Source: Austropuccinia psidii
Lineage: Eukaryota > Basidiomycota > Pucciniomycetes > Pucciniales > Sphaerophragmiaceae
Assembly (NCBI GenBank): GCA_023105745.1
Contig: JALGQZ010000003.1
Span: 75,552,696 to 75,616,695, forward strand
Length of the DNA stretch: 64,000 bases
Reading direction: 5' to 3'
Both the position numbers and the translations under genes were made by a program. The notes below the pieces were generated by a model. It was not told the DNA's origin, made no database searches, and saw nothing but the letters and a program-made list of their open reading frames with translations. This document shows positions 36,445 to 48,578 of the stretch, one piece after another. The stretch's first letter is position 1; every line of letters begins with the position of its first letter.

Positions 36445-36825
36445 TTTAGTTGTTTGGAAGTCATCAACTGACCCTTTTCCTTCTGTACCTGATTGGCCTC
36501 TGCCATAATCACATCTATTACCTTTTTGGGAGATGCTTGAGGCATTGTAGCTGGCTCCTGACCTGGTTGAAGGAATAATTATGGTGTAAAAAGGCTTAAA
36601 ATAGTATTTTTACGTCAAAAAACTTACTATTGGCCAGATTCTTAGCTTTCTGAAGGGTATTACTTATGTCCAAGCTAATCAATTCAGAAGATATTGGTTC
36701 AGGTTGGTTATTTTGAGTCACAATAACAGTACTATTATGATCAGAATTAACAGTACTGGCAGGGATAATGCTGGCTACTGTTGAGGCTGTTTCAATGTTT
36801 TCTTGTCTTACCACGTTGTCAGACA
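35913..36825 (-). CDS. Predicted spliced overlapping-frame gene of family B (282 aa)
   Basis: Predicted exons on the minus strand: 36628-36825 and 35913-36562. Exon 1 starts at acceptor ATTTTAG|TGTCTGAC; an upstream exon ending in A would give ATG TCT GAC. Intron 2 (36563-36627, 65 nt) has a consensus GTAAGT donor and TTCAACCAG acceptor, is phase 1, and joins AAT A|GT CAG GAG in frame with ATG CCT CAA. Including the upstream A, 199 + 650 nt = 283 codons with stop. The second exon resembles the family A overlapping frame: IYKASHSAYNNALQFKEYW, MHSYLTVRKFLGHP, GWHPL, APVASTS, KPYSQGYRIPK, VFQMARTMKEL. It has no stop although the gag-pol frame around it is wrecked. Function unknown. Confidence 0.6.
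36563..36627 (-). other. Predicted intron 2 of the family B overlapping gene
   Basis: 65 nt, GTAAGT...CAACCAG on the minus strand. Length and sites are typical of fungal introns. Without splicing, exon 1 runs into TAA at 36596. Confidence 0.6.
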
Positions 36826-37030
36826 CTAAAATTAAGGAAAAAGCCAATTAATTAAGTAAAAAAGGTTATTTCAAAAAAGAAATAAAAATATAAGCCTCAC
36901 TTATAATATGAAAAAAAAATATTTTTTATGTGTTTTTTGAATTATAAGTATTTTTTATATGTTTTTAAAATTTTCAATATAAGAAGAAAGATTTAAAAAG
37001 AGTAAAAAAAATATGTCACAGGTAAAATAT
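36826..37030 (-). other. B1 leader, probably the 3' part of intron 1
   Basis: AT-rich sequence between the PBS and the acceptor TTAATTTTAG. No ORF. The matching donor should lie in the LTR; I could not pick one with confidence. Confidence 0.5.
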
Positions 37031-37046
37031 CACGGCTGGGCCCCCA
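37031..37046 (-). promoter_or_regulatory. B1 primer binding site
   Basis: Minus-strand TGGGGGCCCAGCCGTG, 2 nt inside the LTR. It shares the first 8 bases with the A-family PBS. Confidence 0.7.
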
Positions 37047-37048
37047 AA

Positions 37049-38149
37049 TGTAAGGTGTGGATATGAAACTTTGATTAAAAATCAAGTACTTTTCCTGTCC
37101 TCAAAATTGGTATAAGGTAAAAAATCAATTAAAAATAGTAAAGGATATTGTTTTTAAGAGAAAACACGCCAATTTTATTGTTTATAACTTTATTAGTATA
37201 AAACAATAATATTATGAAAATTTATTTTTTTACCAACAATAAAAATTTATCCAAAAAATACTCTACAAGAGATATGTTAAGGCTACAAGAGAAACTTCTT
37301 CAAGAGTAATTTCAATGGGAATTAATTGAGCAAAGAACTGCAAGCAATTAATTCAAGAACAAAGTCTTTAAAGAGAATATTAAAGAGAAAACATTCCCAA
37401 AAGTGACCAGAGTGGATTTGGAAACAAAGTGACAAAGTTTACAGTGATGAAAGATGCTTTAATTAACTTTTGGGGTGGTTCAGGGGTAAAAATGATTATA
37501 AAAGTTTGAAACAATGATTATAATGATTTTTTCACGTGGTTAAAAGGTTTAAAATGATTTAATAAAGGTGGTTGGAATCTCTTATTGATTGGTTTAACAA
37601 TGTTTAAACTAATTATAAAAGGAAAAGATTCTAACATGAAGAGAAAAGTGGGGCAAAGAAGACATTCTTTTATAGCCATCAATTTTCTTACTCCAAAAGT
37701 AAATTTTACTCTTGTCAGTCGTGAAAAACAGTCTTACAACAGAAAAGCCAATTATGGCATCATTGGACCCTGGTTTAGACCAAAAAGGGCTGGTTTAAGC
37801 CATTTTTAGCCATTTTGGACCGTTAAGATCAGCCATTACTATAGCAATACCTGGTCTAGAGCCTCCAAAACACGCCATAATGTGGGTAGGAGACGTAGAA
37901 ACCAGTTAAAACTGTTTTTACTATGGTTGTTTTATCTTAAGGGTAGTTTTACCCTCTTGGCAACAGCTAAAACTACCCCAGTTGGTATCAAAACCTCATC
38001 ATCAATTGAGTCCACAGACCCTGTAACTCAATTCCAGGCCAAAAGTGATGAAATTATGCGTGAATTTTGACATCCCATTCCTGTCAGCAAGGATTTTGGG
38101 GGTCTAGCTCCCCCTTAGAGCTGGAGTTCCTTTTCCCACCCAAATTTAA
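37049..38149 (-). repeat. B1 5' LTR, first part
   Basis: From the LTR end (minus strand ...CACACCTTACA) to a solo LTR insertion. TATA at 37667-37674. Continues at 39944. Confidence 0.9.
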
Positions 38150-39943
38150 TGTAAGGTGTGGATATGAAACTTTGATTAAAAATCAAGTACTTTTCCTGTC
38201 CTCAAAATTTGTATAAGGTAAAAATCAATTAAAAATAGTATGGAATATTATTTTTAAGAGAAAACACGCCAATTTTATTGTTTATAACTTTATTAGTATA
38301 AAACAATAATATTATAAAAATTTATTGTTTTACCAACAATAAAAATTTATCCAAAAAATACTCTACAAGAGATATTTTAAGGCTACAAAAGAAATTTCAT
38401 CAAGAGCAATTTCAATTGGAATTAATTGAGCAAAGAACTGCAAGAAATTAATTAAAGAACAAAGTCTTTAAAAAGAATATTAAAGAGAAAACACGCCCAA
38501 AAGTGACCAGAGTGAATTTGGAAACAAAGTGACAAAGTTTACAGTGATGAAAGATGCTTTAATTCACTTTTGGGATGGTTCAGGGGTAAAAATGATTATA
38601 AGAGTTACAAACAATGATTATAATGATTTTTCCACGTGGTTAAAAGGATTAAAATGATTTAAAAATGGTGGTTGGAATCTCTGATTGATTGGTTTAACAG
38701 TGTTTAAACTAATTAATAAAAGGAAAAGATTCTAACATGAAGAGAAAATGGGGCAAAGAAGACATTCTTTTATAGCCATCAATTCTCTTACTCCAAAAGT
38801 AAGTTTTACTCTTGTCAGTCGTGAAAAACAGTCTGACAACAGAAAAGCCAATTATGGCATCATTGAACCCTGGTTTAGACCAAAAAGGGCTGGTTTTAGC
38901 CATTTTTAGCCATTTTAGACCCTTAAATCAGCCATTACTATAGCAATACCAGGCCTAGAGCCTTCAAAAACACGTCAGAATGTGTGTAAGAGGCTTAGAA
39001 ACCAGTTAAAACTGTTTTCACTATGGTTGTTTTATCTTAAGGGTAGTTTTACCCTTTTGGCAACAGCTAAAACTACCCCAGTTGGTATGAAAACCTCATC
39101 ATCAATTGAGTTCACAGACCCTGTAACTCAATTCCAGGCCAAAAGTGATGAACCTTTGCGTGAATTTTGACATCCCACGCCTGTCAGCAAGGATTTTGGG
39201 GGTCTAGCTCCCCCTTAGAGCTGCAGTTCCTTTTCCCCCCCAAATTTAATCTTTCCAATTTATTTTTCCTTTAATTCCTCATCATGTATTATACTTATAA
39301 TTTACATATGTAATTCAATTCAATTGTACAGTACAATACAGTAATAATTGACACCTCATATGTAAATCAAAGTTCACTTATGTAATAGACGCGCACATTT
39401 TGACATTTCAATTGAATTCAATTGAAAATACTTCAATTCCTCATAACTTCTAAACTAAACACAACACCTCAATTTTAACACAAAAATTGATGGTTAACAC
39501 CACATTCAACTTTTGTATTGAAAATACTAAAAACTTAAGTTAAGCTTATTTAGAGTTGAGTTACAAGAATTTCACTCAGAGGTGACCCCACCTGATTTTT
39601 TATGAGAAATCCAATGGTGAAATAATTTTTATGTGTTTATTTATTAGATAGAAAGTTATAATAATTTTTATTTAACTTTTTTCCAAATTTATTTATTTTT
39701 TCACAATTTTGTTAAAATTTTATTTTTACTTAATTTTTTCAAGTATAAATGTAATTTTATACTTACAGAATTTAATGTATTTTTATTTTTGAATTGTAAT
39801 TAATTTTTTCTTTTTAATATAATTTTATATTTATATTTTGATTTTTATTTTAATAATATAAATAAATTCATTTTATTTATATTAATATGTTATTTTTGTA
39901 TTTGTGGTCTTTTGGGTACATGAAATTACCTCTAAGGCTCACA
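38150..39943 (-). mobile_element. Solo B-family LTR inside the B1 5' LTR
   Basis: 1794 bp, TGTGAGCC...CCTTACA on the minus strand, flanked by a perfect TTTAA duplication (38145-38149 and 39944-39948). Same orientation as its host. Confidence 0.93.
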
Positions 39944-40520
39944 TTTAATCTTTCCAATTTATTTTTCCTTTAATTCCTCATCATGTATTATACTTATAAT
40001 TTACATATGTAATTCAATTGAATTGTACAGTACAATACAGTAATAATCGACACCTCATATGTAAATCAAAGTTCACTTATGTAATACACGCGCACATTTT
40101 GACATTTCAATTGCATTCAATTGAAGATACTTCAATTCCTCATAACTTCTAAACTAAACACAACGCCTCAATTTTAACACAAAGTTGATGGTTATTAGAG
40201 TTTTGAGGATTTTCAACTTTTGTATTGAAAATACTAAAAACTTAATTTAAGCTTATTTAGAGTTGAGTTACAAGAATTTCACTCAAAGGTGACCCCACCT
40301 GATTTTTTATGAGGAAGCCAATGGTGAATTAATTCTTATGTGTTTATTCATTGGATAAAAAGTTATAATAAATTTTATTAAACTTTTTTCCAAATTTATT
40401 TATTTTTTCACAATTTTTGTTAAAATTTCATTTGTACTTAATTTTTTCAAGTATAAATGTAATTTTATACTTACAAAATTTAATGTATTTTTATTTTTAA
40501 ATTGCAATTCATTTTTTATT
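39944..40520 (-). repeat. B1 5' LTR, second part, truncated
   Basis: Resumes at TTTAATCTTTCC and follows the B LTR until ATTGCAATTCATTTTTTATTT, then stops abruptly at C-family LTR sequence. About 190 bp at the LTR start are missing. Confidence 0.85.
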
Positions 40521-41241
40521 TAATTATCCAATGACGCCTTGATGGCGTGATTGGTCTTTGACGCTGAAACACTTGCTCTTGAGCCTTGATGAGTCCTCTG
40601 AATGATTGGGTGTGTTGATGATGTGATGATATGCTGGAATATTGAAATGAACATTTGATATTGCCACCATTGAATTGCTGTTGAAAAATGATGCATAATG
40701 ATATATAACATCATTTATGGCATATTGGTTCATTGGAAAGAAGATTACGTCCAAAGGTATTGAGATGGAAAGACAGAGGGGAAAAAGATGGATGTGATGG
40801 CTTCAGAGCTTGGAAAGGTGTTTCTGGGTCCCTTGGGGTTTTCAGCCACTTTTGGGTTCTGAGCCAAAAACTGGCCCAAAGGGTGGGAAAGTGTCTTTTG
40901 GACACTTTGCATCAAAGTGCGCAAAAAGTGTGCAAATGCTCAAAATGTGCAGAAATGCGCATTATGAGCCCAAATGGCCAAAACAGCCATTTGGGCCATT
41001 TCCCCTGGCTTTGAGGGAAATGACCAGAAATACCCAATTGGGCATAAATTGGCGCTATGGCTTCTGGATTGAGGTGAAGGGCCATGAAGGCCCCCAAACA
41101 CAAATGGACATAACTGGTCCATAAGATGATGACATGACCATATTGGCCACTGGTGATGGATATGGCCAATTGTCTATAAAAGAGCTGTGGCTTGATATGC
41201 CATACAGAGATCCAAGGAGGTGAATTTCCATGGTTGTGACA
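40521..41241 (-). repeat. C-family LTR fragment, probably the C1 5' LTR remainder
   Basis: Matches the second half of the C1 3' LTR (CTTGATGGCGT.ATTGG, the GCGCAAA motif cluster, CCATGGTTGTGACA) and ends exactly at the LTR terminus TGTGACA. The first half is missing at the junction with B1. The simplest reading is that one deletion removed the B1 LTR start, the C1 gag start, the C1 leader and half of its 5' LTR. Confidence 0.65.
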
Positions 41242-41699
41242 AATTGAGATATCCACTCTGGGTGTACCAAAAGTGCATGTAAGAATACCATAATATTAAG
41301 TGCCCAAAACATGCATAACACTATTCTTAGTGTATATGTAACAAGGGATTTCTCACATTCCCATTATTTTGGTGTAAGATAGAGAAAAAAGGTTTTCACG
41401 GATCTTTTATGTGGTATTGATGATGTGGTATTGAAGTATTTTCCATATTACCACCTCAAAGAGTTGATTTGAGCTTATTCACTCTATGGAGCTACCCTAG
41501 GTGAATTTTTGTGTAGAATCCAGATCTGGCCTTAAATCCATGGATTTACCTACTCAATAAAAGGTTCTTCACCTTTTCTGAAATCAAAAGCGATGAATTT
41601 TGAACATATGCATGACTTATGGGTTATGCATAGTTCAGAATTTATTTTTAAGATGATTGTGGCCTATTTGGGTATGTAAAATATACTTTGAGGCTCACA
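41242..41699 (-). repeat. A-type LTR fragment, probably the start of the D 5' LTR
   Basis: Matches the U3 start of the A LTR (minus strand TGTGAGCC...GGATATCTC) up to the exact terminus at 41699. Roughly 0.9 kb of LTR between this piece and 20562 is absent. Assignment to D rests on orientation and nesting order only. Confidence 0.55.
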
Positions 41700-42387
41700 T
41701 TTATTATTTATGACTTCTCATATATTTTCATGTCATTAATTTTGTTCATGTGAAAATTGACCTTTTTTTCATTTCTTGATTTCTGCTGACCTTTCACTTT
41801 ATTCTTAAGTCTTAATTAATCCTCAATTTATTTTTTCTTCTGTGTGAATTCAAATTTTTATCAGATTTTTATTTTTTGCAATTCATTGGGATGAATTATT
41901 CAGCAATTCAGGATTTTTAATTTGATTTGGATTGATTATTTGTTGATTTTGAATTCCTCAAGAATAGATTGGTTGACGTTTTATTGGGATTCCTCAAGAA
42001 TGTGTGTTAACCTCAGCATTTTGAATGATTTTATTGAATTGATTTTCATACCTTAAGATAGCTGATTGATTGGCATGATTTGAATTGAATTTGCTTTCTC
42101 AAGATATTGAAATGACTTTTGAAGATATTCACTGATTGACTGAAATACTCAGGACATAATTAATATTGATTTTGAATTTGTTTGATTGAATTGATTGATT
42201 TATTGATTGAAATGGATTTGAAGTGCTTTAAGACATTGATTATTCATAAGATTTTGACTCTGTCATCATCATCCTTAATGAAGTATTCAAATTTATTTCA
42301 CCTCAAGATTCTCATTTAATTTGAATTGGTAAAGCCTGAATTCTATTCTTGAATTATAATCAATATTTTTTTTTTCAAATACTGCCT
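41700..42387 (+). other. Leader of element E
   Basis: T-rich, AT-rich sequence with repeated TGATTGATT/GATTTGAATT motifs, resembling the reverse complement of the H leader (51365-51980). No ORF of note. Confidence 0.55.
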
Positions 42388-44071
42388 ATTCAGAATAGCC
42401 CTCCAGCCAAGAATACAAGAGCACAAAGAAGTTACTCTGTTCTAAATCCTACAGCAAGGTTTCCTCCTGACCACAAAATATCAGTTCATCAAGTGAGTGC
42501 TCATCTGGAAAAAGGACCACCAATGAAAGGTGGAGCACACTGCAGAAAAGGAGGTATGAATTCAAGAAGATCAAGGTCATTCTCTGGCTTGTTGGGTGCC
42601 TAGGAGCATATTAGGGGGAGGAGTCTGTGGAAGAGGAAGAGTCTGAGCAGACTGAAGTGGAAGCTGCCTTGGCAGAGGCAACTGAAGCTCCTGGGGCCCC
42701 AAATCTAGCCCTTTCTAATCAACCTCTTGTCTCTCAAGCTGAACCAAATTTCCTCAAGATGATGGAAAAGATGACTCAATTCATGGCACAAGTCACTCAA
42801 GCTGTTGCACCAAGGGACAACTCAAGAGCCCCAGAATTCAAGAAAAAATCCATGAAGACACTAAATTCTTTTGATGATACTAAATCCCATAAATTGAGAG
42901 GATTTTTACAAGGCTGTCAATTAATCTTCCATAATAACCCATAAAATTTGTTCTCTGACAGGAAGAAAGTTCTTTACTAAACCACTTTTCTCACTGGTAG
43001 AACTGGAAAAGGGATTGAACAACATCTCTCAAATATCTCCAATGAAGACCCGTCCTATCTCCTCAATAACTGGCAGTTTTTTGAAACACATTTACTCACA
43101 CTTTTTGATGATCCCAAAGAAGTCAGGGAAGCTGAAAAACAGGTGGATAATCTCAGGATAAAGGAAAGAAGTTTCTTATTTGTAAAATAGCAGATTTAAA
43201 AAGCTTAATGTTAAGAAGTGAAGCTTGGGGGAGAGGAAATATATTGATTTTTATAGAAGAGGCTTGGAATCAAGGCTATTAAAAAAATTTGCTTCTAACC
43301 ATGGTAATATTGCTAGCCTTCAAAAACTCATGAACATTAATTTGGAGTTGGATACCAGGTACCATAAGAGGCAGAAGAAAAAGGGTAGTCATAAAGAAAA
43401 GAAGCCTCCAGTACTTGCATCCAATTCCATCAGGCCTACCCAAGATTCATCTTTGAAGAAGCCTCATCAGAAGAGGAATAAGAAAGGGAGCCATTTGAAA
43501 GCTTTGGAGGATAAGTCTCATGTCTCTCTCCTCAATAAGGACAACAAATTAAAAGGTTCTGAAAAGGAGAGGAGGATTAAAGAAGTTTTATGCACTTACA
43601 GTAGTGGAAAGCACCCAATCAAAAAATGATTCAAGAGGGCTCAGAAAAAGCCTGAGTCATCAAGCAGCTTTTCTAGCAATCAGGGAAAAGCCTGAGTGGG
43701 AACAATTATGTGTATAATGGTTCAAAATTACTTCCTTCAAGAGAACAATTGTGCACTTTTGATAGTACAGTCAAGGGATCATTAAACATTCTTATTTTAT
43801 CTTCTGTACCTGATATTTTTTATAGCATTCTCATTGATTCTGGTGCTAAAAACTCTTTTATTTTGAAGGATTTTCTTCTGCAGAACTCGTTGACTATGTT
43901 GGAGCTCCATCAAAAAAGTCCTTTTTTCATTTTGGATTAAAATGGGTCTACTTCCTTGTTCATCACCCATTATACCAAGTGGGTTTTTGATTTGCTTTCC
44001 TTCCCAAGCTTTTAATGGGGATTTTTCATTATTGATTCCCCCAAGGAAGAAGACCTCATATTGAATTTTTA
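42388..44071 (+). pseudogene. Element E: decayed C-like gag and protease start
   Basis: Plus strand. The gag start reads CTG CCT ATT where H has ATG CCT ATT. Pieces in shifting frames: 42388-42603 (RAQRSYSVLNPTARF, SRSFSGLLG), 42627-42944 (acidic region, NQPLVSQAEPNFLKMMEKMTQFM, LQGCQLIFHN), 43225-43629 (RGLESRLL, LELDTRYHKRQKK, knuckle remnant CTYSSGKH lacking key Cys) and 43710-43940 (protease SILIDSGAKNSF). Many stops and shifts; interrupted at 44072 by a B-type LTR. It is the most decayed gag here and the only C-like one on the plus strand. Confidence 0.82.
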
Positions 44072-45849
44072 TGTAAGGTGTGGATATGAAACTTTGATTA
44101 AGAATCAAGTCCTCTTCCTGTCCTTAATATTTGTATAGGGTAAAAAATGATTAAAAAAGAGTATGAATTAGAATTTTTAAGATAAAACACGCCAATTTTA
44201 TTGTTTTTAACTTTATAAGTATAAAAAAATAATATTATAAAGATTCATTGTTTTACCAACAATCAAAATTTATCCAAAAATACTCTACAAGAGATATTTA
44301 AGGCTAAAAAAGAAATTTCTTCAAGAGCAATTTCAATTGGAATTAATTGAACATAGAACCGCAAGCAATTAATCACAGAAAAAAGTATTCAACAAGATAT
44401 TTAAAGAGAACACAAACCCAGAAGTGACCAGAGTGAATTTGGATACACAGTGACAAAGCTAAGAGTGATGAAAGATGCTTTAATTCACTTTTGGGGTGGT
44501 TCAGGGGTAAAAATGATTATAGAAGTTACAAACAATGATTATAATGATTTTTTTTCATGTGGTTAAAAGTTTTAAAAAAGGTTTGTTGGAATCTTTTATT
44601 TATTGGTTTAACAGTGTTTAAACTAATTACAAAAGGGAAAGATTCTAAAATAAAAATAAAAGTGGGGAAAAGAAGACCTTCTTTTATAGCTATCAATTTT
44701 CTTACTACAAAGGTGAAATGTAATCTTGTCAGTCGTGAAAAACAGTCTGAAAACAGAAACACCAATTATGGCATCATTCAACCCTGGTTTAGACCAAAAA
44801 AGGGCTGGTTATAGTCATTCCAGACCCTTAAATCAGCCATTACTATAGTAATACCTGGCCTGGAGCCTTCAAAACACATCGGAATGTGTGTAAGAGCTGT
44901 AGAAACCAGTTAAAACTGCTTTAACTTAAGGTTAATTTTACTCTCTTGGCAACAGTTACAACTGCCTTGGTTGGGTTCAAAACCTCATCATCAATTGAGA
45001 CAGACCCTGTGACTCAATTCCAGGCCAAAAGTGATAAAACTTTGCATGGATTTTGACATCCCACACTTATCAGTAAGGAGCTTGGGGGTTTGGCCCCCTT
45101 GCAGCTGGAGTACCTTTCCCCCCATAATTAATCTTTCCAATTTATTTTTTCTTTAATTCCTCATAATGAAATACACTTGTAATCTACACATACAATTCAA
45201 TTGAGATTTACAGTACACAACTGTAATAATTAATACCTCATATTTAAATTACAGTTCACTTATGTAATACATGTGCACATTTTGACATTTCAATTGAAAA
45301 TACTTCAGTTCCTCATAACTTCTAAACTACACACAACACCTCAATTTTAACACAAAAATTGATGGTTAACACCATATGTTATGAGAATTAAATTAAGGTT
45401 TTGAGGATTTTAAACCTTTTTATAAAAAATACTAAAAACTTAATTGAAGCTTATTCAGATTTGATTTACAGAGACTTTACCCAGAGGTGACTGCACCTTA
45501 TTTTTTGTGAAGAATCCAATGGTGAAGTAATTTACTTATGTTTATTTATTGGATAAAAAGGAATAATACATTTTATGTAGCTTTTTACCAAAAATATTTC
45601 AATTTCACTAATTTTATTCAAAATTTATTTTTACTTAATTTTTTCAAGTAAAAATGTATTTTCATAATTTCAAAATGTAATGTATTTTTTTTTTGAATTA
45701 TAATTAAAATTTTCATTTTTGTATATAAATCTTTATTTATATTTTGATTTTAATCTTGATAATATAAATAAATTCATTTTATTTATATTTGTATCTTATT
45801 TTGTTATTTGTGGTCTTTTGGGTATATGAAAATACCTCTAAGGCTCACA
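44072..45849 (-). repeat. Element F 3' LTR (B-type)
   Basis: 1778 bp, TGTGAGCC...CCTTACA on the minus strand; diverged from the B1 LTR. Polypurine tract 45850-45861 to its right. Inserted in the E protease; left flank TTTTA, other flank not found. Confidence 0.88.
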
Positions 45850-45861
45850 TTCCCTCCCCCT

Positions 45862-46993
45862 AAAAAAATATTATTTTGTAATATTGTTATTTCTAGTGCA
45901 TCTAAACCTTCTGAAAGGTTTAGTAGCTTCAGGTATGTCTTTTTCTACTAACCATTCATCTTCACAATCTGGGTCACTATACCTAACAAGGTATTCCCTT
46001 ACTTTATTGGTTCTCAACTTTCTTTCTTTGAGAACTTTGGTAATTTTCTTAATACCAGATGATTTAATAGGAGGTATAACTTGGGGAACTTTTTTTCTCA
46101 AAGGAAGTTTTTTCAGCATCACTAGATTTATATGGATTTATCAAGCTCACTGGAATTGTAGGATGCTTATTTCTAAGTTCTTCAGATATTTCTACTTCAA
46201 CAGAATTATCTCCATGTAGGGCCTTAATAACAAAAGGTCCTGCAAAGGAGTCTCTGAGCTTTTTACATCCTTTGATGTTATTGAAGTTAGTGGTGGATAC
46301 AAGAGCTAAATCCCCCACTTTAAGATCTGGAGTGGCATGTGATTTGTCCCATTTGTCCTTAGCATATGCAAAAGAGTCTTCCATGCACCTCATTGCATGC
46401 TTTCTAGTTTTGTCTAGGATTCCTTTGAAGCTAGCAGCTGTAGCATGTATCTCAACCAAATCTTTCCTCAAGGAATCTTGAAGTAATTTGTGATTCCATC
46501 CTTTTTCTAGAATAGCAGGAGTTTGATTGGTGCTGGCATGAATGGATGTCTTATATGCTAATTCTAGTACTGGTAAAAGAGTAAACCAATCATGGGTCAA
46601 TCCATCACAATATTTGAATTCAAGGCCAAATGCACAAAGCCTTCTTACCATATCTTCCAAGGTTTGAATCATCCTTTTAGCCAAAACATCAGTTTGTGGG
46701 TGGTAGGCTATAGAGAAGGATAATTTTGTCCCAAATAGTTGGTGAAGATTTGTGCATAGTGCTGAGGTGAATTTGGGATCTCTTTCACTAATGATGTTTA
46801 TGAATATTCCAGTCCATGATATTACTCTATTCCATACTAGAAGAGCTGTAACCATGGCTGTATCATCCATGTGACATGGTAAAAAGATTGGAGTCTTACT
46901 AAATCTGTCAAAAATCACTAGGAAAGCATTATAAATTCTGTAAACCCCTGGTGGTAGGCCAGTTACCCAATCCATATGAGCAATTTCCCAAGG
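45862..46993 (-). pseudogene. Element F integrase and chromodomain-like tail
   Basis: Minus strand. 46064-46975 covers the integrase core ([34 protein letters not shown]) through GPFVIKALHG; 45871-46122 carries the tail (KKITKVLKERKLR ... EYLVRYSDP.CEDEW) in another frame, so one frameshift lies near 46100. The catalytic motif TDGLAERM reads TDVLAKRM: Glu has become Lys, and ISDRD has become ISERD. The element is cut by LTR G at 46994. Confidence 0.85.
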
Positions 46994-47013
46994 TGTAAGG
47001 TTTGACTATGAAA

Positions 47014-47047
47014 CAATAAGTAAAAATTACTAATATTTTACTTATTG
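47014..47047. repeat. Inverted repeat near the LTR G end
   Basis: CAATAAGTAAAA, 10 nt, TTTTACTTATTG; perfect 12-bp arms, 20 nt inside the LTR end. Confidence 0.85.
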
Positions 47048-47723
47048 TACTACGAATGTCCTTATAAATGAAATAAATAAGATAAAAGTAATTATAATAA
47101 TAAAGAATTATTATAATTATGGTGTAAAAATAATTATATTATCAATAAAATATGATAATATAATTTATATAATAAAATAAATATATTAATATAAAATAAT
47201 TAATATATTTATCACTTTATTATTGTTACAAACAAATAATAAAGGCGTAAAAAATTGTTTTTTATTAATAAAAAACAATTAATAACAAAAATATTACCAA
47301 TATTAGAGTTATAAATTAATATAAATACTATTTATATTAATTAAAGAATTATTAAAAGAATAATATAGAGAAAATTATTATAATAAGAGAAAATAACCTA
47401 ATTTTAATACTTAATATAATAATGTTGAGATATTGTAGGCCAAATAATGTAAATACAACTTATCCAAATTGTATTTACAATACAAAATAGAGAAAATTAC
47501 AAATATTCTTGATTTTTACGTGGAAATGAGTTTTAGAGAGATTTTTAACAAAAACAATTAAATGAATGATTTAATCACATCAAAATTGATGATTATAATA
47601 GGATGATCTTTGGTCTTTAATAATATAAAAGTTTTATATATAAAGAATAAAGATATTACCTTTTTAATTGTATCGATTCAATGTTTTTGATGCGTCTGAG
47701 GGGAAAACAGAGTAAAAGGAGCT

Positions 47724-47732
47724 CTATTTATA
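47724..47732 (-). promoter_or_regulatory. TATA box of LTR G
   Basis: Minus-strand ACTATAAATAGAGC. A possible donor AAAAAG|GTAATA lies about 75 nt downstream, the same distance as in the A LTR. Confidence 0.5.
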
Positions 47733-48578
47733 GTAAATACCTCCCTCTTAGAGTCCAACAGGCTTTTAGTAGACGTGTACTGATCATATCCACTGGAATT
47801 GATCAATATTTTAAGTTTTGGTGATGATTACATCATTATTACACCATTATTTAGAGTTATCACTGTAATTCTAAGTTTGATGACGTCAAAGGCTTGGCAG
47901 AACCCCAAATGTCGTGGATTTTATTAGTTTTAATCATAAATTAATAGTATTCACCAATTGTATCACTTATATGATTGTTAAACTTAAATTAAGGTTACAG
48001 TGAGTGATCATAAATGATCAAATTAAGCTCAAACTTTGATCCTTAATAATGTTTAAGATTTACACGCTAAAGCAATTCAGAGAGTGAATTCTAATAGCTT
48101 GTCATAACCTTATTATGCTGCCAAGAGAATTTCATTACATCATCAAAGCTCTATTTTTGATGATTTTTCTTGTAACTCATCTTTTCTGTTGAAATTTAAT
48201 ATTTTAAACTTCAAACTGTGATTTCAAGGGGTTATACCTTGAATATTATAATACAAAATACATCATTATTCACGAATGAGCTAGTAGAATCCAACTGTCT
48301 ACTTTTTTTAAGTTTGGACCACTTTCACAACAAAGTGGTCAACAGCTCTGTTGATTTTAATCAATAATTCCTTACAGATTTTAACCTTGTTTAGAACTTG
48401 TGAAATAAACTTCATTTCTGTATTCCTAAAGTAATTACGTGATGACTTTATTTTTGGTTCATCACTCTATCATGCATAATTCAAGAGATATTAGCTAAAA
48501 TCCTTGAATATATGCGTTGACCAAAAAAGTGCATGTATTCAGGTTAATTCCTTAGGTATTGATTTTGAAGCTTAGCTT

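Larger units (their letters stand above)
28856..40520 (-). mobile_element. Family B LTR retrotransposon B1, nested and decayed
   Basis: Minus-strand Ty3/gypsy element: 3' LTR 28856-30684, internal 30685-37048, 5' LTR 37049-38149 continued at 39944-40520 and truncated there. A solo B LTR (38150-39943) lies in the 5' LTR. Its left flank CCAAG is in the C1 gag, but no matching duplication exists on the right, so the right end has been deleted. Gag-pol is homologous to family A along its length but carries many stops. Confidence 0.92.
46994..48578 (-). repeat. LTR G, a third A/B-like LTR type, truncated
   Basis: Begins like A and B LTRs (minus-strand end ...GTTTCATAGTCAAACCTTACA) but the rest differs. 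Very AT-rich 47040-47420. It has a 12-bp inverted repeat (47014-47047) and a TATAAATAG box at 47724-47732. It joins C-like RT sequence at about 48579 without a TG terminus or the CAAGG duplication, so that end is deleted. Confidence 0.7.

Noticed and set aside
37049..37700. Specific splice donor in the B LTR (for example AGA|GTATTT near 37255)
   Set aside because: Several weak candidates and no clear best one; only the acceptor and intron 2 are well supported in B.
40733..41321. ORFs in both strands over the C LTR fragment
   Set aside because: They cross repeat junctions and have no homology to the element proteins.
47040..47420. AT-rich tract as a replication origin or centromere
   Set aside because: It is inside an LTR and the whole region is AT-rich; nothing specific supports this.
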